A stretch of DNA of 64,000 nt from Pseudoflavitalea sp. G-6-1-2 (GCF_012927185.1 NZ_JABBGB010000003.1:186001-250000), one strand, 5' to 3'. Shown: positions 41,811-51,200, counted from the first letter of the stretch. The notes: generated from the letters alone by a model not told the origin. Numbers and translations are program-made.

Positions 41811-43040
41811 ATGAAATTAACTGCTCTCCTTGCAAGCCTATGCCTTGTTCTGTCCGCCTTTTCTCAGGAAAGGAACCGCATTCTCGGAACCGTTTCCAAT
41901 GCAGTAACAGGAGTAAGGATACCCAATGCCAGCGTGTTTATCAATGGCACTTCCAGAGGGAGCATTTCAAAAGCAGACGGCAGTTTCGAGCTCAATGATA
42001 TTCCAAAGGGAACATATGAGTTGGTAGTTTCTTCAGTAGGCTATCAAACCATAGTGTTCCCTTTTTCTTCTGATTCGCTTCCCATGATGCTGCACATGAA
42101 GCTCGATGCAAAAGCCGAAGAGCTCGAAGCAGTAACGGTAATTCCATTCGAAAAGAACGGATGGAGAAAATGGGGGAGGGTCTTTACCGAGAACTTCATC
42201 GGTACTTCTGCAGCCGCGAAGGATTGCACTATCAAAAACACCAAAACACTGAAGTTCCGGTATTCTGCTTCGCGCAAAACGCTGGAAGTAACAGCCGACG
42301 AGCCACTCATTATCGAGAACAAAGCGCTGGGGTACCGTATCACTTATCAGCTCGAAGGATTTCTTCACAGCTGGAAGGAGCGCTCTGTAGTGTTTGTGGG
42401 ATATTCGCTTTTTGAAGACCTGTCGGAGAATAAAAAAGACATTCCTTCAAAATGGATCAAACGCCGCAAAGCCGCTTACACCGGCTCTCTCATGCACTTC
42501 GTGCGAAGCCTTTACAACAACCGTCTGGCAGAGAATAATTTCGAAGTGCGCCGCCTCATCAAAGTGCCCAACCTCGAAAAGCAACGGGTTAGGAAGATCT
42601 ATGAGCTCGAAAAGAAGCAGCAACTGAAAGAGGGAGGCCGCATCAGTTTCGAACTGAAGAGTAGTTCTGCCAACAAAGACAGTGTTGGATATTTTCAGGG
42701 CATACTGATGCAGGAAGATTCGCTGGCGCTGATCAGTCGTACCACGCTCACTGCCGACAGCATACTCACTACCGGGGCAGACTCCACGAAAACGCTTTTC
42801 TTCCCCAATTATCTTCAGATCATTTCCAAAGGACTGCCGGAAGAAAAGGAGTTTCTGTATCATTTCCGCATCTTCCGCGAACCGGCCTGGCAGCGATCGC
42901 TGATTATGCTCACGCCACTCGCGCCCGTGGTGATTGAAAAAAGCGGGCTGATGTTTCCGCCTCAGAACATTCTAAGCTCCGAATACTGGGGCTGGAGCGA
43001 AAAGATCTCGCATATGCTTCCCCTCGATTATCAACCCTGA
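41811..43040 (+). CDS. Exported protein with CarboxypepD_reg-like domain
   Basis: A 409-residue exported protein (signal MKLTALLASLCLVLSAFSQ). Residues 24-105 form a CarboxypepD_reg-like beta sandwich (ILGTVSNAVTGVRIPNASVFI, ISKADGSFELNDIPKGTYEL), the domain that starts many SusC/TonB-linked proteins, but no plug or barrel follows. Residues 110-409 are unknown, with the charged segment NKKDIPSKWIKRRKAAYTGS in the middle, and may fold as an outer-membrane or periplasmic domain. It may be cotranscribed with lysC (30 bp apart). Function is unknown; the family is widespread in Bacteroidota. Confidence 0.8.
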   Translation: MKLTALLASLCLVLSAFSQERNRILGTVSNAVTGVRIPNASVFINGTSRGSISKADGSFELNDIPKGTYELVVSSVGYQTIVFPFSSDSLPMMLHMKLDAKAEELEAVTVIPFEKNGWRKWGRVFTENFIGTSAAAKDCTIKNTKTLKFRYSASRKTLEVTADEPLIIENKALGYRITYQLEGFLHSWKERSVVFVGYSLFEDLSENKKDIPSKWIKRRKAAYTGSLMHFVRSLYNNRLAENNFEVRRLIKVPNLEKQRVRKIYELEKKQQLKEGGRISFELKSSSANKDSVGYFQGILMQEDSLALISRTTLTADSILTTGADSTKTLFFPNYLQIISKGLPEEKEFLYHFRIFREPAWQRSLIMLTPLAPVVIEKSGLMFPPQNILSSEYWGWSEKISHMLPLDYQP

Positions 43041-43094
43041 CAGGCACGCAGGCAACTGCGGCTTTTTTGTATTTTGCGCTCATAATTAACCCTT

Positions 43095-43880
43095 ATGCGC
43101 AACCTCCGTTCATTTGTTTTGCTTTCTATCGTCCTTGGCCTTGCCGCCTGTTCCGGGCGTCAGGGACTGCTGACCAAGGTCTGGTTCTATTCTTATGCCG
43201 AGGATACCGATACGCAGGATCCGGCGGACTCCGTACTCACTCCCGTTAACTTCATCAACCTTGAGAGCAGAGGAAAATATACGGCCAGCCTCGACAAATT
43301 CGAACACGGCACATGGACGTTGAAAGATAGAGAGATCGTACTTACGCCGGCATCCGGCAAATCGCGCACCATCATCATCAGAAAGCTCGGAGAGAAAGAA
43401 ATGATTGCAGATGTGAATGCTGCCAATGGCGCCAGCAGCTGGCATCATTTCGAGGGGCTCGATAATCCGGTGGACGATGAAAAAGACAGTCCATTTTCCG
43501 TTACCAATAACAAATGGCGGGTGAAAGCCACGCAGAAAGAAACGCCTCAGCAGGTAACTGAGCGGCTCATCAACTATTTCAGATTCTGGGAAAAATACTT
43601 CGGGTGGGGATTGGAATCGGATAAGAATTCACTCGATGTAAGAAGCCTGCCTGGTCCGCTCAAAATGTACGGCAACGGCTTTGCGTTGATCCCTGTAGAT
43701 CAGTGGCCGGCCGAATGGAGCAATTACTTCTTCGATCAGGAAGATCGTCAGGTAGCCTTCGATAAGATCCGTTGGGTGCTTCGCAACAAGAAAGTTGCAT
43801 GGCCCGAAACCGGCCACCGCTTCAAGCAATTCATGAGTGTGTTTCAGCAAATGCAAAACAACATCAAAGCAGCTCCATAA
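43095..43880 (+). CDS. Lipoprotein of unknown function
   Basis: A 261-residue lipoprotein with signal ending in GLAAC (C19). Residues 20-130 resemble a lipocalin-like strand pattern (VNFINLESRGKYTASLDKFEHGTWTLKDREIVL style, in which a new line of the sheet is GTWTLKDREIVLTP), and residues 150-261 form a helical second domain with many aromatic residues (LINYFRFWEKYFGWGLESD). I do not recognise the family. It follows the CarboxypepD_reg-like gene after 54 bp and ends 2 bp from the stop of the convergent esterase gene. Confidence 0.72.
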   Translation: MRNLRSFVLLSIVLGLAACSGRQGLLTKVWFYSYAEDTDTQDPADSVLTPVNFINLESRGKYTASLDKFEHGTWTLKDREIVLTPASGKSRTIIIRKLGEKEMIADVNAANGASSWHHFEGLDNPVDDEKDSPFSVTNNKWRVKATQKETPQQVTERLINYFRFWEKYFGWGLESDKNSLDVRSLPGPLKMYGNGFALIPVDQWPAEWSNYFFDQEDRQVAFDKIRWVLRNKKVAWPETGHRFKQFMSVFQQMQNNIKAAP

Positions 43881-43882
43881 AA

Positions 43883-44809
43883 CTATTTGCCTCTGATGCC
43901 TGGTTTGCCATCGAACACACGGCCAAGCCAGGCATTCATGGCATCCATCCACTTCACGGAACTGGTGGGATTGTTCATCCCAAAACCATGTCCGCCATTC
44001 GGATATTCAAATATCTCCACAGGCACTCTATTCTCCTTGCAGGCGGCATAGAACTGACGGCTGTTCTGAACTGCCACCGATTTATCGTCCACTGCATGCA
44101 CTAAAAATGTAGGAGGTGTTTCACTGGTCACCTGCTGATCGTTGGAGAACTCTTTGATCTCTTCAGCAGTGATTTCCGGACCAACAAGATTATTGCGCGA
44201 TTGCTTATGTGTAAGGCTGTCTTCAAAACTGATCACCGGATAAACCAGCACCATAAAATCAGGACGCAGATTTGAGCCCTTTGCACCGGGAATGAAAGCC
44301 TGCTTGAAATGCGTTCCGGCAGTAGAAGCGAGGTGACCTCCGGCTGAGAAGCCCATAATGCCTACCCGATCTTTTTTGATACCATATGATCTCGCTTTTT
44401 CCCGAACCAGCTGAATGGCGCGTTGCGCATCTTGTACTGGCCCGATCGATTTATTAGGCATCGTATGTTCATCCGGCAATCTGTAATTAAGTACAAAAGC
44501 GGCAATGCCCATTTCGTTGAGTGCTTTGGCTACATCATGTCCTTCGTGTTTTACAGCGAGTAGTCCATACCCTCCACCCGGACAAATCACCACGGCCTTG
44601 CCATTGCCTTTTCCTTTGGGAGGAAGATAAGCAGTGATCACAGGTTTCGACACCTTGTACGTTCTCACGATGCCTTTATCATCTGCAACGGATTTTTCTT
44701 CATTCACGCCGGGTATGGAATTGGGTATCGTTTTGTAAAGTGGAATTTCTGTTTGTGCGTGTGCCGATAAAGCAGCGCTGCTGAACAGTGCAAGTGTGAA
44801 AGATTTCAT
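43883..44809 (-). CDS. Secreted alpha/beta hydrolase (BD-FAE/acetyl-xylan-esterase-like)
   Basis: A 308-residue exported hydrolase (signal MKSFTLALFSSAALSAHAQ). The oxyanion-hole glycines are in VVICPGGGYGLLAVKHEG, the nucleophile is S155 in GFSAGGHLA, D242 lies in HAVDDKSVAV and H274 in NGGHGFGM, a complete catalytic triad. This pattern matches the BD-FAE/xylanase-lipase-like esterases that remove acetyl or feruloyl groups from plant polysaccharides and are common in polysaccharide-degrading Bacteroidota. No glycoside hydrolase or SusCD pair is adjacent. A consensus promoter lies at 44860-44891. Confidence 0.9.
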   Translation of the reverse strand: MKSFTLALFSSAALSAHAQTEIPLYKTIPNSIPGVNEEKSVADDKGIVRTYKVSKPVITAYLPPKGKGNGKAVVICPGGGYGLLAVKHEGHDVAKALNEMGIAAFVLNYRLPDEHTMPNKSIGPVQDAQRAIQLVREKARSYGIKKDRVGIMGFSAGGHLASTAGTHFKQAFIPGAKGSNLRPDFMVLVYPVISFEDSLTHKQSRNNLVGPEITAEEIKEFSNDQQVTSETPPTFLVHAVDDKSVAVQNSRQFYAACKENRVPVEIFEYPNGGHGFGMNNPTSSVKWMDAMNAWLGRVFDGKPGIRGK

Positions 44810-44859
44810 AATCGATTAAGCTAAAACGTTACAAAATAGCCGCCCGGCAAGGGCTTCTT

Positions 44860-44891
44860 CAAAAATAATGGCTGCTTTCGTCTTTACCAAA
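44860..44891 (-). promoter_or_regulatory. Promoter of the esterase gene
   Basis: On the minus strand TTTG (44888-44891), 20 nt, TATTTTTG (44860-44867) match the Bacteroidota consensus. The leader would be about 45 nt. Confidence 0.7.
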
Positions 44892-44989
44892 AGGGCTTTC
44901 ACAGAATATTAAGTTAAATGGATCTGAATATCGATAAGTTCTGTAACAAAGGCATCCCTTTTGAACGTCTAACTATCAAACGACAGTTT

Positions 44990-45415
44990 ATGAAATACTT
45001 ATACTCCTTCTCTTTACTCGTAGCAGTAACACTCATCTTCACCAGTTGCAGTAAAGATGTATTCAGACCTTATGAAGACAGAATCGAAGGTACCTGGGAA
45101 CTCACCGATGTAGATAAGTTCGGTCCCGGAAGCTCTTACATTGCATTCGACGGTGGTTTGTTTACCTTCTACGGTTCAGGCCGATTGGCATATCAGGATG
45201 GCTATGGCGGTTACTACGAAGGCGACTGGGATGTGCGCCGTATCAACACAAACGACGGAACTATCAAAACCCTCAAAGTAAGTTGTGTTGACTATCACAC
45301 AAAAGATCAGCTCTCTGAATATTTCGATGAAATGATCTTCACCAGCACCAACCGTTTCAAAGCCTTCATCTACGACGGCCCCAGAACGTATACCTTCTAT
45401 TTCAGCAGACGTTAA
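44990..45415 (+). CDS. Small lipoprotein with a lipocalin-like domain
   Basis: A 141-residue lipoprotein; the ATG at 44990 gives signal MKYLYSFSLLVAVTLIFTSC (C20), better than an upstream in-frame start at 44918. The mature part has the pattern of short lipocalin-like/DUF proteins: IEGTWELTDVDKFG, then strands ending in YEGDWDVRRI and RTYTFYFSR, forming a small beta barrel. The GxW motif of lipocalins is visible in GTWEL. The ligand is unknown. It stands alone, with a terminator at 45471-45504 and palindromic element 3 beyond. Confidence 0.78.
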   Translation: MKYLYSFSLLVAVTLIFTSCSKDVFRPYEDRIEGTWELTDVDKFGPGSSYIAFDGGLFTFYGSGRLAYQDGYGGYYEGDWDVRRINTNDGTIKTLKVSCVDYHTKDQLSEYFDEMIFTSTNRFKAFIYDGPRTYTFYFSRR

Positions 45416-45470
45416 ACTCGCTGCGAATATTAGTGAAGAAGTATTGCGATCAACATAAATCAACAGCATA

Positions 45471-45504
45471 ACAAAAGCCGCAGCGATGCGGCTTTTGTGT
45501 TTTC
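45471..45504 (+). terminator. Intrinsic terminator of the small lipoprotein gene
   Basis: A perfect 12-bp stem (45471-45482 with 45487-45498, loop GCGA) followed by GTTTT. It lies 55 bp after the stop codon. Confidence 0.88.
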
Positions 45505-45538
45505 AACAAGTTCGTAAAACCTGCAAAAATAACCTGCA

Positions 45539-45694
45539 GTGTTGCGACGAGGGGATACGCAAATCTGGCCTTAAAATGTGTTGCGCAAAACCTCAAAAAT
45601 ATTCCACCCCTCAATCCTGCGCACAAAAGTTCATCTGTGATTCTATACTGGCCGGCACATTTTTCAGCTAATTTGTGTATCCCCCGCGCAACAC
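45539..45694 (+). repeat. Palindromic element, copy 3
   Basis: A 156-bp element in the convergent gap before the glycosyltransferase gene. The arms 45539-45564 and 45671-45694 pair over about 24 positions with two one-base bulges and one G-to-A change; the first arm starts GTGTTGCG and ends ACGCAAAT. The core at 45567-45597 begins GGCCTTAAAATGTGTTGCGC and matches copy 1 at 21 of the first 24 positions; AATCCTGCGCAC is at 45613-45624, at nearly the same offset as in copy 2. The opposed box CTGGCCGGCACATTTTT is at 45648-45664. The outer arms again differ in sequence from copies 1 and 2. Confidence 0.85.
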
Positions 45695-45705
45695 GGTATA
45701 ATCAA

Positions 45706-46839
45706 TTAAGTATTCTGCCCTAACAATTTCAAATAGATCGCTTCAATCTCCCTCGTCATATTCGCCGCACTATATGTTGCACTGATTGTCGCCTGTGCAG
45801 CGGCACCCAACTTCTCGCGAAGCGATACATCTTCAGCAAGCACTCCGAGAGCCGCAGCCAGATTAACTTCCAGCCCATCCGTTGAAATCAGCAATCCGTT
45901 GTGTTCGTGCCTGATCACTTCCGATGTTCCATCTACCTGCGTTCCGATAATGGCCTTACCCATTGCCATCGCTTCGAGTAATCCGATCGGTAATCCTTCC
46001 CAGAGCGAAGGCAATACAAAAATATCCGCAGCTGCCAGCACATCCGGTACATCCTGACGGAAGGGTTGAAATATCACTTTGTCTTCGATGCCGAGTTCGC
46101 GTACCAGTTGCAATGCAGCTGGTTTCTCATCGCCATCACCCACCATCAGCAACTGCAGCTGAGGGTGATGAGGCAATGCCTTTGCAAATGCCTCCAGCAA
46201 TTTCAGCGGCTGCTTCTGATGAATAAAACGTGCTACAAACAGCACCAGCACTGCATTATCAGCGATACCCAATTCCTGTCTGATATTCTTGAACGATCGG
46301 CCCGGATCGAACTTACGCTGATCGATTCCGTTGTTCACCACTACCGAGTTGAAATTATTGAAGTATCGTTTTCCTGTCTGCTGATTGGAAGCAGACACCG
46401 AAATATTTACGTCTGATTTTTTCGTGAGCAGCTGTTCTCCCATCACGCGCACTTTGCGAAGCAGCGCCTGCTGATCGTCGTGAAAGCTCCATCCGTGAAT
46501 GGTGTATACCAGCGGCAGTTTCAGTTTACGCGTAGCCCAGAATACGTTTGAATTGGCGCGTGTACCATGTGCATGCACCAATTGTATCTGCTGTTGTTGT
46601 ATGAACTGCTTTACACGTTTCCACTTGCTTATGTCGAAAGGCTTTTCGGTATAGATCACTTCGGTGGTGATGCCCATTTGTTTGAGACGATCTACCATCG
46701 GACCATCCGTAAAGCTGAGCACTACCGGCTCAAAGCGGCTCCTGTCGAGGTTTTCAACGAGACTCAATAAATGACTTTCTCCGCCACCGATCTGTCCCTG
46801 ACGGATTGTTTCCAGTATCCTGAACTTTTGATTGCTCAT
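45706..46839 (-). CDS. GT4-type glycosyltransferase
   Basis: A 377-residue cytoplasmic or membrane-associated glycosyltransferase of the GT-B fold. The N-terminal domain starts with the IRQGQIGGGESHLLSLVENL loop that binds acceptor or donor phosphate, and the C-terminal domain carries the E-x7-E motif in PSLWEGLPIGLLEAMAMGK that binds the sugar nucleotide. It transfers a sugar from an activated nucleotide donor, probably in lipopolysaccharide, capsule or exopolysaccharide assembly; donor and acceptor are unknown. No other glycan gene is nearby. The gene is downstream of queA in the same direction after a 117-bp gap that holds a terminator. Confidence 0.9.
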   Translation of the reverse strand: MSNQKFRILETIRQGQIGGGESHLLSLVENLDRSRFEPVVLSFTDGPMVDRLKQMGITTEVIYTEKPFDISKWKRVKQFIQQQQIQLVHAHGTRANSNVFWATRKLKLPLVYTIHGWSFHDDQQALLRKVRVMGEQLLTKKSDVNISVSASNQQTGKRYFNNFNSVVVNNGIDQRKFDPGRSFKNIRQELGIADNAVLVLFVARFIHQKQPLKLLEAFAKALPHHPQLQLLMVGDGDEKPAALQLVRELGIEDKVIFQPFRQDVPDVLAAADIFVLPSLWEGLPIGLLEAMAMGKAIIGTQVDGTSEVIRHEHNGLLISTDGLEVNLAAALGVLAEDVSLREKLGAAAQATISATYSAANMTREIEAIYLKLLGQNT

Positions 46840-46892
46840 TGTTTTATTGTACGCGGGTTAATGAAATACGGATACCGGATCGAGTGGTGCTT

Positions 46893-46922
46893 CAATAAAA
46901 AACTCCGCGATGGGCGGAGTTT
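46893..46922 (-). terminator. Intrinsic terminator of queA
   Basis: On the minus strand ACTCCGC pairs with GCGGAGT (46902-46908 with 46914-46920, loop of 5) flanked by A-T pairs, and the downstream tract reads TTTTTTATT. It lies 35 bp after the queA stop codon. Confidence 0.85.
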
Positions 46923-46956
46923 CTATAGGGATTTTGAATTGTATGGATGGTTGTAC

Positions 46957-48006
46957 TTAGATCACCAGCATGGCATCGCCATAGCTGAAGAAACGGTACT
47001 TGTCTTTGATCGCTTTCTTGTACGCTTCCATCGCCAGTTCATAACCGGCAAATGCGCAGGTCATAATCAGAAGGCTTGTTTTAGGAAGGTGCAGGTTAGT
47101 GATCAGGCTATCAGCGATGTTGAACTGATAAGGAGGGTGGATGAAAATATTCGTCCAGCCTTCAGATGGTTTCAACAGTTTCTCTGCAGTGTAAGAAGAT
47201 TCCAGTGCACGCATAGTAGTGGTACCAACAGAGCAGATGCGGTTGCCCTTCTCGATGGCTTTGTTCACGATCTTGCAGGCAGTGTCTTCGATCTTGTAAT
47301 ACTCAGCATCCATTTTGTGTTTGCTGAGATCTTCCACTTCGATAGGGCGGAAGGTACCGAGGCCGGTATGCAGCGTTACTTCTGCAAAGCGGATACCTTT
47401 GATCTCAAGGCGTTTTATCAGCTCGATGCTGAAGTGCAGGCCCGCAGTTGGAGCGGCTACCGCGCCTTCGTGCTTTGCATAAACGGTTTGGTATCTTTCT
47501 TTGTCTTCTGCTTCAGGCTTGCGCTTGATATATTTTGGAAGTGGCGTTTCGCCGAGGAATTCGAGCATCTGGCGGAACTCTTCGTCGGTTCCGTCCCAGA
47601 GGAAACGGATGGTACGGCCGCGGGAAGTAGTGTTGTCGATTACTTCTGCTACCAGTTCATCATTCTCTCCGAAATACAATTTGTTACCTACGCGGATCTT
47701 ACGGGCAGGATCAACGATCACGTCCCAGAGACGGTTTGGCTTGTTCAGCTCACGCAGCAGGAAAACTTCGATTTTTGCACCGGTTTTCTCTTTGCGGCCA
47801 TACATGCGCGCGGGAAACACTTTGGTATTATTCACTACAAATACATCCTTGTCGTCGAAGTATTCCATTACATCACGGAAATACCTGTTCTCAATCTGGC
47901 CTGTCTTTCTGTGAACCACCATCAAACGGGCATCTTCACGTTTCTTCGTAGGATGTTGTGCAATAAGGTTGAGCGGTAGATCAAATCTGAACTGTGAAAG
48001 TTTCAT
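46957..48006 (-). CDS. queA: S-adenosylmethionine:tRNA ribosyltransferase-isomerase
   Basis: A 349-residue enzyme that transfers the ribosyl group of SAM to 7-aminomethyl-7-deazaguanine in tRNA, giving epoxyqueuosine. The opening [19 protein letters not shown] and motifs [22 protein letters not shown] (given here in part as [14 protein letters not shown]), [10 protein letters not shown] and the C-terminal [17 protein letters not shown] are diagnostic for QueA. Length is normal. It is followed by a terminator (46893-46922). The upstream gap 48007-48294 contains a likely -7 box and two direct repeats, implying an unusually long leader of about 140 nt. Confidence 0.95.
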   Translation of the reverse strand: MKLSQFRFDLPLNLIAQHPTKKREDARLMVVHRKTGQIENRYFRDVMEYFDDKDVFVVNNTKVFPARMYGRKEKTGAKIEVFLLRELNKPNRLWDVIVDPARKIRVGNKLYFGENDELVAEVIDNTTSRGRTIRFLWDGTDEEFRQMLEFLGETPLPKYIKRKPEAEDKERYQTVYAKHEGAVAAPTAGLHFSIELIKRLEIKGIRFAEVTLHTGLGTFRPIEVEDLSKHKMDAEYYKIEDTACKIVNKAIEKGNRICSVGTTTMRALESSYTAEKLLKPSEGWTNIFIHPPYQFNIADSLITNLHLPKTSLLIMTCAFAGYELAMEAYKKAIKDKYRFFSYGDAMLVI

Positions 48007-48041
48007 GCAGCTGATTAAATTATTTTATTTGAGCACCACAT

Positions 48042-48101
48042 GGTACAAACGAGGAGGGGGGTAAGAAACGGGTACATCGGGGGGGACCGGTACAAACGAG
48101 G
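48042..48101. repeat. Direct repeats in the queA leader
   Basis: GGTACAAACGAGG occurs at 48042-48054 and 48089-48101, 47 bp apart, with a GGTACATCGG fragment between them (48071-48080). They lie between the queA start and its putative promoter, so on the minus strand they would be CCTCGTTTGTACC in the mRNA leader. Another GGTACAAAG is at 48169-48177. G runs (GGGGGG, GGGGGGG) separate the copies. Confidence 0.5.
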
Positions 48102-48150
48102 TCTTACGGCACCAGGTTTGAAATCATGTTTTGCGTCATTTTCAAGCGGG

Positions 48151-48158
48151 CAAAGGTA
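48151..48158 (-). promoter_or_regulatory. Putative -7 box of queA
   Basis: TACCTTTG on the minus strand matches TAnnTTTG. A TTTG lies at 48173-48176, but only 14 nt away, which is short for this promoter class. If used, the queA leader is about 140 nt. Confidence 0.4.
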
Positions 48159-48236
48159 TAAAAAAATTGGTACAAAGAAAAAAATTATGTAAAGTGGAAC
48201 CCTGCGGGTGCCCGCATCTAATGGGCTAAAACGCCC

Positions 48237-48266
48237 TTGCGTGCTTTATCAGTAAGCGTATCTTTG
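48237..48266 (+). promoter_or_regulatory. Promoter of the TraB/GumN gene
   Basis: TTG (48237-48239), 19 nt, TATCTTTG (48259-48266) fit the Bacteroidota consensus. Transcription start near 48273 gives a leader of about 22 nt. Confidence 0.65.
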
Positions 48267-48294
48267 ATTCACAAATCCCCTTCAGTACTTATTT

Positions 48295-51200
48295 ATGAAA
48301 AGAATCCTGTACGTTCCTCTTCTCTGTATGCTGCTCTCCTCCCAGCTCATAGGGCAGTCTGGCAAACCCACTTCAACCAAACCTGTGTCCAAACCGGCTA
48401 CTGCCATCGGATTCGCTGCCGGTAAGAAATACCCCAGCCTCCTTTGGGAGATCAGTGGTAACGGACTAAAGAAGTCCAGCTGGTTATTTGGTACCATGCA
48501 CGTGAGCAATAAACTGGCCTTCAAACTCGGCGATCCCTTTTACAATGCTATCCGGAGCGCTGATGTTGTAGCATTGGAAACCAACCCTGAGACCTGGCAG
48601 GACGATTACAGCCGCAGTGCAGAATACCGCGGATCTTATTCCTCAGACCCTGATTTAATGCCATCCCGTTTCAGTTACAGCAGTTATGGCATGCCCCGCC
48701 AGAACATGAGCATCACTTCGTTTGCCATAGACAGTTATGAAGAGCTGGCCAGGGCATCCCTTGCCATCGAACCATCACTCATCAACGGCATGCTCTATCG
48801 CACCTACGGATCTGCTACCAACGATTTTGAAGAGAATACATTCCTCGACATGCATATTTTTCAGGTAGGCAGAAAACTCGGCAAAAGAGTGAGTGGAGTG
48901 GAGAATTTTGAAGAGAGTGAACGACTGGTGGCCGAAGCTTATCACGATGCGAGTAAAGACAAGAACAAAAAGAAGAAAAGCTATAGCTACGATGGCGTAT
49001 TCCAGAGTCCTAAAAAACTGGAAGACGCTTACCGGGACGGGGATCTCGATCTGCTCGATTCCATCGAAATGCAGAATGTACAATCAGATGCATTTCAGGA
49101 GAAGTTCATGTTCAGAAGAAACGAGATACAGGCAAAATCGATAGACAGCATCATACGTAAGGCATCCCTGTTTGTTGGAGTGGGAGCAGCGCATCTGCCC
49201 GGCAACCGTGGTGTGATAGAATTGTTGCGTAAGATGGGCTATACGCTTCGTCCCGTAAACATGGGAGCGCGCAGTAGCGAACAGAAAGAGCAGCTGGAGA
49301 AGATGCGCGTGGAGCACAGCTTTCAGCAACAAACATCTTCTGATGGCTTTTACAAAGTAAGCATCCCCGGAAAGAAATTCTATGAGTTCGGAAAAACCGG
49401 TGGCATCAACGTGGTACAGTTTGCCGATCTGGTGAACGGTGCCTACTATCTCGTAACCAGAGTGAAAACAAACAGCTCTGTATGGGGAGATGATCTTACC
49501 AAAACAGCAGAAAAGATCGATGCAGGTCTCTACGAAAATGTTCCCGGCAAGATCATTAAGAAAACTGCCATCACAAAGAACGGCTATCCTGGTTTTGATG
49601 TAACCACACGCACGCGTCGTGGCGACCTGCAGCGTTATCAGGTATTCGTTACTCCATTTGAGATGATCTTCTTCAAAATGAGTGGTAATGGCGATTACGT
49701 GGGCACCGGAACGGATGCTTCAAAATTCTTCAGTTCCATTTCGTTCAAAGAATACATTCCCACCCCTGAATGGAGCACCTGGCAACCAGCAACAGGAGGG
49801 TTCAGTGTGCTGATGCCATATGCGCCCAGCATGCTGAAAGATGAAATGTGGGGCAACAACCGGCTTGAATATGCAGCCACCGAAAAGAATGGCAACAGTT
49901 ATCTGGTGATGAAGGGCAACCTGCAGAACTACACGGCGTTTGCCGAAGACAGTTTTGAACTGAACCTGATGGATGAAAGCTATCAGTACTCAGGCTTCAT
50001 CGAAAAACAAACCAGCAGAAAGCTCGGATCACTCAAAGGTTATCCTATGCTGGATGCCACTTACAATCACAAAGATGGCAGCCACAGTACAGCGAGGTTC
50101 CTCATTCAGGGGCCCAACTACTACGTGGTGCTTGCGCGATACAAACAGGAAACCCCTGCAGTGAAGAAGTTCATCAACTCCTTCAGCATTACACCTTTTA
50201 TTTATCCGGCGGCAACTGTGCAGACAGATACTGCCATGCATTACACTGTAAAGAGCCCTGTGCCGCTGAACCATATTGACTCTGCATCGGCTGCTATGCG
50301 TGCCTTTCTGCAGAATCTGAAAAAAGACGAAGAGGACGATCCGGATAGTGAAGGGTTGAATTTCAGCTCATCTTTCATCGGCAATGATACACTGGGTGAA
50401 AAGATCTTTGTTAACTGGATGCAGATCAGCCGTAAATCTTACAGCAAAGACAGTATCGATCTAGCTAAGAAAATTGCAGGTGAGCGGATAGACGACGACA
50501 GTATGCTGATCTACCGTTCAAGATCATTCAAACGTCTTCCGAACGGAGCTGATCAATACGATTTCACTATTTCCGATACCGGCAGCAGCCGCATGGTGAT
50601 CTCCCGAATGGTCTACAGAGATGGGCATCTGTTCTCTCTCAGTGCTCTTACTGATACCATCACCCGAAAAAGTGCTTTGCTTGAAAACTTCTTCGATACC
50701 TTTACACCTGCAGATACACTCAAAGCCAGTGCATTTCTCAACAAAATGGCCGGTGAATACGTAAATGAACTCTTCAGCAAAGATTCTGTGATCGCCAAAC
50801 GCGGAGCAAAGAAGATACAGCAGGCCGAATTCGATTCAACAGATGTGCCGCTGCTGAAGCGATCCATCGAAGCCATCAACTGGAATGTGCGGAATTATCT
50901 TTCCAACAAAGAATATTTTATTGGTGAACTGGGTAAATTGAAAGATCCATCCATCACGGGCTACCTCACCGATCTGTACTGGAAAGTAAAAGATACATCC
51001 GACCTGCAGCGCGCTATACTCGAAGCGCTGCTCGATCAGAAAACGGCGGCTTCCTTCAAATCGTTCAAAGACCTGATCTTACAGGAACCTCCGATTCTGG
51101 AAATAAGCAGTACAGATTATTCGCGGCAGGTAAGAAGAGTTACCAGGGGATTTGAGCCTCCTGTCATTACCGGCGGAGTAGCCGATTATGAATTCTCAGA

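Noticed and set aside
36301-45694. Reading the three elements as transposon terminal inverted repeats (MITE)
   Set aside because: Outer arms differ between copies, and I see no clear target-site duplication; true terminal repeats would be the same in each copy.
36301-45694. Integron attC sites
   Set aside because: attC sites are also structure-conserved palindromes, but the GTTRRRY/RYYYAAC end motifs are not present at the element ends and no integrase or cassette array is near.
46771-47979. 402-codon open frame opposite queA
   Set aside because: queA is fully conserved on the minus strand; the other frame is a shadow.
48203-48216. TGCGGG-TG-CCCGCA hairpin upstream of the TraB/GumN gene
   Set aside because: Only a 6-bp stem with a two-base loop and no T tract or copies elsewhere in the window; not enough to call a site.
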